Source: Oerskovia sp042887685 (lineage in GTDB: Bacteria; Actinomycetota; Actinomycetes; Actinomycetales; Cellulomonadaceae). Taken from it: DNA of 64,000 nt. Location of the stretch: NCBI RefSeq assembly GCF_042887685.1, contig NZ_JBHVOS010000010.1, forward strand, positions 62,001 through 126,000, given 5' to 3'. Positions 61,579 through 64,000 of this stretch are shown here, piece after piece; positions within the stretch are counted from its first letter, which is position 1; each line of letters starts with the position of its first letter. Below the pieces are notes generated by a model. That model was not told the DNA's origin, searched no databases, and saw only the letters and a list, made by a program, of their open reading frames with translations. Both the position numbers and the translations under genes were made by a program.

Positions 61579-61883
61579 CCTCGCCGGACGCCGACGGCGA
61601 CCGTCCTCCCCGCCGAGGGTGACGCAACTGCTTGCCGATGGTGACCGTCCTCCCCGCCGAGGGTGACCTTGCCGGACGCCGACGGTGACCGTCCTCCCTG
61701 CCGAGGGTGACGCCACTGCTTGCCGATGGTGACCAGATGGCACGTCGAGGGGGATCGCTCGGTCACCCTCGACGGGTACGAGCGTCACCCTCGGTGGGTA
61801 CGAGCGTCACCCTCGGCCTGCACGCACGTCACCCTCGGCGGGCATCTGCGTCACCCTCGGCAGTCGTGTCCGTCGCCCTCGTC
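61568..61883. repeat. 22-bp-period array C, 15 units with central inversion
   Basis: Nine forward cores (consensus GCCGAGGGTGAC) start at 61568, 61590, 61612, 61634, 61656, 61678, 61700, 61722 and 61744 (last degenerate). Six inverted cores (GTCACCCTCGGC) start at 61762, 61784, 61806, 61828, 61850 and 61872. All neighbours within each block are exactly 22 bp apart. The 10-nt spacers repeat as A-B-C-B then A-B-C, so the forward block is a tandem pair of 88-bp segments (from 61568 and from 61656). The first core contains the cyclase stop codon; the last ends one base before the -10 of the next gene. Confidence 0.95.
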
Positions 61884-61884
61884 G

Positions 61885-61890
61885 TAGGCT
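61885..61890 (+). promoter_or_regulatory. -10 element of a probable leaderless promoter (291-aa gene)
   Basis: TAGGCT six nucleotides before the ATG at 61897. The last core of array C (61872-61883) would occupy the spacer between -35 and -10, so anything bound to the array should affect this promoter. Confidence 0.5.
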
Positions 61891-61896
61891 CACCGC

Positions 61897-62772
61897 ATGT
61901 CCGACGACCAGAGCCCCGCCCACGACGTCCTCCCGTTCGGCCGTGCCCCACGCCCGGACACCGGCCCCGCGCTCGCCGACCGGCTGCGCGAGGTCATGAC
62001 CAGGAACCTGGGCGACCACGCCACAGGCCTCGACCGCGTCCGCATCGACGCCGCGACGGTCCCCGGCAGCCCCGACGTCCAGAGCCTCGACGTCGACGTG
62101 ACCGGGCTCGTCGTCCGCGCGATGGGTGCCGCCGACGCCCCCGACCCGGCCGAGAACGTCGAGCACGTGACCGCGCGCGAGGAGGCGGTCGCCCGGACGA
62201 TCCGGGCCCAGGGCCACCCGGTCACGCTCGCCGGTGTCGCGGTCGACCTCGACGCCGAGATCCGCGACCTGCGCTTCACCTGGGTCGAGGGAGCCGACGG
62301 GTCGCTCTCGATCGAGGAGTCCGGGCAGAGCACCGAGCACCCCGTGAGCGGCCACCTGCGCGCAGCGGCGAGCCGCGACGCGCTCGTCACCACGGTCCGC
62401 GAGCTCGCGACCAAGGCCCTCGCGGACCAGGGCTTCACCCTCACGTCGCTCGACGTGGACCTGACGTCCCGCGGCCCCCGGGCGGCGTCGATCGTGGCGT
62501 CCGCGAAGATCCGCAAGGGCTTCCTGTCCGCGAGCGCCCAGATCACCGCGACCGCCGAGATCGACCAGGCCATGGTCCTCACCCTGAGCAACATCGGCGC
62601 GACGAGCCGCAACCCGGTCGTCGCGGCGCTCCTCCTGGCCGTGCGCGGGAAGCTCGAGGAGGTCGACGGCAAGCGGATCGACCTCGCGTCCTCGCTGCCG
62701 CCGGGCGTCACGCTCTCGGACGTCCGGCTCGACGTCGGCGAGCAGCTCGTGCTGAGCGTCCGCGTGGGCTGA
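61897..62772 (+). CDS. Hypothetical protein, 291 aa, weakly DUF2993/LmeA-like
   Basis: No signal peptide or membrane segment. Alternating strand-like text (VQSLDVDVTGLVV, VTLAGVAVDLDAEIRDLRFTWV, SLDVDLTSRGPRAASIVASAKIRKGFLSASAQITATAEI) and the ending LASSLPPGVTLSDVRLDVGEQLVLSVRVG recall lipid-binding DUF2993 domains, but it is cytoplasmic as drawn. Function unknown. No ribosome site; the leaderless -10 at 61885 supports the chosen start. Array C directly abuts its promoter. Confidence 0.7.
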   Translation: MSDDQSPAHDVLPFGRAPRPDTGPALADRLREVMTRNLGDHATGLDRVRIDAATVPGSPDVQSLDVDVTGLVVRAMGAADAPDPAENVEHVTAREEAVARTIRAQGHPVTLAGVAVDLDAEIRDLRFTWVEGADGSLSIEESGQSTEHPVSGHLRAAASRDALVTTVRELATKALADQGFTLTSLDVDLTSRGPRAASIVASAKIRKGFLSASAQITATAEIDQAMVLTLSNIGATSRNPVVAALLLAVRGKLEEVDGKRIDLASSLPPGVTLSDVRLDVGEQLVLSVRVG

Positions 62773-62814
62773 GGTCGGGCGGGCCTGCCGCCCCGCCGGT
62801 GGCCCCGGCTCGCC

Positions 62815-62890
62815 GAACATGCGGTTGGCGTCAGGCGAGCATGCGGTTGGCGTCCGTATCCGGGGCATTCGCGACGACAACCGCATGCTC
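62815..62890 (+). repeat. 76-bp dispersed module, copy 3
   Basis: Cores GAACATGCGGTTGGCGTC (62815-62832) and GAGCATGCGGTTGGCGTC (62837-62854), 22 bp apart; 18-nt loop (62855-62872); inverted core GACGACAACCGCATGCTC (62873-62890). Loop ends match copy 2 (CGTAT at the start, CGC at the end). Lies between the convergent 291-aa and DUF427 genes; short GGGAGT tandem repeats follow. Confidence 0.9.
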
Positions 62891-62947
62891 GGCACCGGGC
62901 GCCCTCGGCACCGGGAGTGGGAGTGGGAGGTGCCGGGGCCGCTCCGG

Positions 62948-63784
62948 TCAGCGTCGCCCTCGGGGGAAGAACAGGCTCTCGGGCCGCGGCATCTCCACGC
63001 CGTCGAGCGTGAGGTCGGTGCGCTCGCACCAGAACGCGACGTACCCGCGCACCCTCTCGCCGTCGGACAACGGGTCCTCGTAGCTCCAGCCGATGTCCGC
63101 GCCGTCGGGGTCGCCCGACGCGAGCGACCAGTAGCGGGCGTGCCCCTTGTAGGCGCAGTCGCTCGTGGTCGGGCTCGGTGTCAGGGCCTCCCAGCGCACG
63201 TCCTCGCGCGGGACGTACCACCGCAGCGGCAGGTACGTCTCGGTGAGCGCCATGGCCCGGTCGCTGTCGGCGAGCACCGCGCCGCCCAGGGAGACGACGA
63301 CGTGGCGCGAGCTGGGCACGACGTCGACCCGCTTGAAGGGGTCGCGGGGGTGGGCTGCCAGGGGTTGGTCCTCGGCGAACCAGTCGAACGCCTGGAAGTC
63401 GACCAGGACGTGCCCGGAGAGGTCCTTGTCGTCGGGACGGAAGAACGGGGCGGCCGCACCGCCCTCGACCTCGTCCGCGCCGTCGGGCCACAGCTCGGTC
63501 CCCGGGCAGGTGTGTCGTTCGAAGTGCAGCGGGTGCGGGATCAGGCCGTGCCGCACCTGCCCGCCCTGGTGCTCGCCCTCGACGAGGGGCGCGTGCACGT
63601 CCGCCGCGGGGACCGCGTAGACCGGCAGCAGCCGCCACGGCTCCCAGACGAGACGGGCCGACGTCGAGCGGATCACGACGTCCTCCGGCTCCTCCCGCCG
63701 CACCGCCCGGATCTCCTGGGCCGCGGGGAACCATCGCAGCTGATCGAGCTCCAGCCGCCAGCGGTCGACCCATGACGTGGCCAT
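62948..63784 (-). CDS. DUF427 domain protein (tandem)
   Basis: 278 residues with two DUF427 (NTP-transferase-like beta fold) copies. The second is clear: GGAVLADSDRAMALTETYLPLRWYVPREDVRWEALTPS, DCAYKGHARYWSL and DIGWSYEDPLSDGERVRGYVAFWCERTDLTLDG. The first is more divergent (RSTSARLVWEPWRLLPVYAVPAADV). Widespread in actinobacteria, biochemical role unknown. GAGGGC lies just before the ATG at 63784. Confidence 0.88.
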   Translation of the reverse strand: MATSWVDRWRLELDQLRWFPAAQEIRAVRREEPEDVVIRSTSARLVWEPWRLLPVYAVPAADVHAPLVEGEHQGGQVRHGLIPHPLHFERHTCPGTELWPDGADEVEGGAAAPFFRPDDKDLSGHVLVDFQAFDWFAEDQPLAAHPRDPFKRVDVVPSSRHVVVSLGGAVLADSDRAMALTETYLPLRWYVPREDVRWEALTPSPTTSDCAYKGHARYWSLASGDPDGADIGWSYEDPLSDGERVRGYVAFWCERTDLTLDGVEMPRPESLFFPRGRR

Positions 63785-63851
63785 GCCCTCAGGGTGCGCC
63801 CGGTGCGTGGTGGCCGCAAGGCCCGAGGAGACGACGGTGTCGACGGGCGAC

Positions 63852-64000
63852 CTACAGGTCCCCGATCGCGCCGCCCGCGACCGTCGCCCCGATGACGAGC
63901 AGCAGCACGCCCATGACGAGCTTCATGTTGACGGTCAGCCACTCGCGGAGCCGGTCGAGCGACGGCCCGACACGCTCGGGAGCGACGAGCGCCGCGAGCA
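63852..64000 (-). CDS. GAP (Sap) family membrane protein, C-terminal part
   Basis: The gene enters from beyond the right edge; only about 48 C-terminal residues are visible. They end with LDRLREWLTVNMKLVMGVLLLVIGATVAGGAIGDL, the typical last loop and membrane segment of GAP/Sap family proteins (sulfolipid-1-addressing protein family), which are small-molecule or lipid-related membrane proteins. No function can be given from this fragment. Confidence 0.6.
   Translation of the reverse strand, partial: LAALVAPERVGPSLDRLREWLTVNMKLVMGVLLLVIGATVAGGAIGDL

Noticed and set aside
61568..61883. CRISPR array
   Set aside because: Unit is 22 bp with a 12-bp core, the spacers repeat one another, orientation switches mid-array and no cas genes are present.

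Overview
The window is a 64-kb piece of very GC-rich chromosome (clearly above 70% G+C, strong G/C third-position bias). The gene content points to an actinobacterium, most likely Micrococcales of the Cellulomonadaceae/Promicromonosporaceae type (an inference; no rRNA or other decisive marker is present). Support comes from a class-E-type LASTG sorting signal, an excalibur protein, GAP (Sap) and DUF427 proteins, a TM0106-type nuclease-helicase, and many starts that look leaderless. A run of ten N at 17966-17975 shows it is draft or scaffolded sequence. I see no tRNA, rRNA, phage, insertion sequence, transposase or CRISPR array.

Layout. 1-1.8 kb: end of an AhpD/CMD-like gene and a GH3 lipoprotein. 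1.75-1.82 kb: a phased DnaA-box array. 1.8-7.4 kb: a complete branched-chain amino-acid ABC operon (livK-H-M-G-F, minus strand) with ATGA overlaps. 7.8-12.5 kb: aldo/keto reductase, envelope polysaccharide deacetylase, cold-shock protein and two hypotheticals. 12.6-17.8 kb: a 1309-residue Cas4-like/RNase H-like/SF1B fusion and an excalibur membrane protein. 18-22 kb: a polar amino-acid ABC system with duplicated binding proteins. 22.3-26.6 kb: a heterodimeric ABC exporter with a candidate leader peptide. 26.7-32.7 kb: AlkZ-like glycosylase, DUF2993 protein, LLM oxidoreductase, MFS pump, VOC protein, uracil-DNA glycosylase and a 52-residue protein. 32.8-40.3 kb: SbcC/SbcD, STAS protein, YbaK deacylase, PrsW protease. 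40.4-44.8 kb: VanY-like carboxypeptidase, deaminase and a macrolide-type ABC-F protein behind a short uORF. 45-54 kb: a surface-polysaccharide island (GT39, small membrane protein, hyaluronan-synthase-like GT2, UDP-HexNAc dehydrogenase), a LASTG-anchored DUF11 protein and a kinase-like protein. 54-64 kb: DoxX, a convergent GAF kinase/NarL regulator pair, a PAP2-DAG kinase fusion, an acyltransferase, small membrane or secreted proteins, a cyclase with altered metal ligands, DUF427 and a partial GAP protein.

The most unusual feature is a set of non-coding repeats that share a 22-bp register. One family has a 12-bp core (GCCGAGGGTGAC). It forms arrays with an exact 22-bp period at 17786-17863, 56021-56076 and 61568-61883; the last changes orientation halfway and so forms a long imperfect palindrome. 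It also enters the cyclase gene, in frame in its linker and over its stop codon. A second family is a fixed 76-bp module (two direct 18-bp cores 22 bp apart, an 18-bp loop, one inverted core), found three times (333-408, 31096-31171, 62815-62890). I know of no described element with this architecture.

Functionally the window is mainly transport (BCAA, polar amino acids, drug export), envelope construction and modification (deacetylase, VanY, surface polysaccharide, LASTG protein, phospholipid enzymes) and DNA maintenance (UDG, AlkZ-like, SbcCD, nuclease-helicase).
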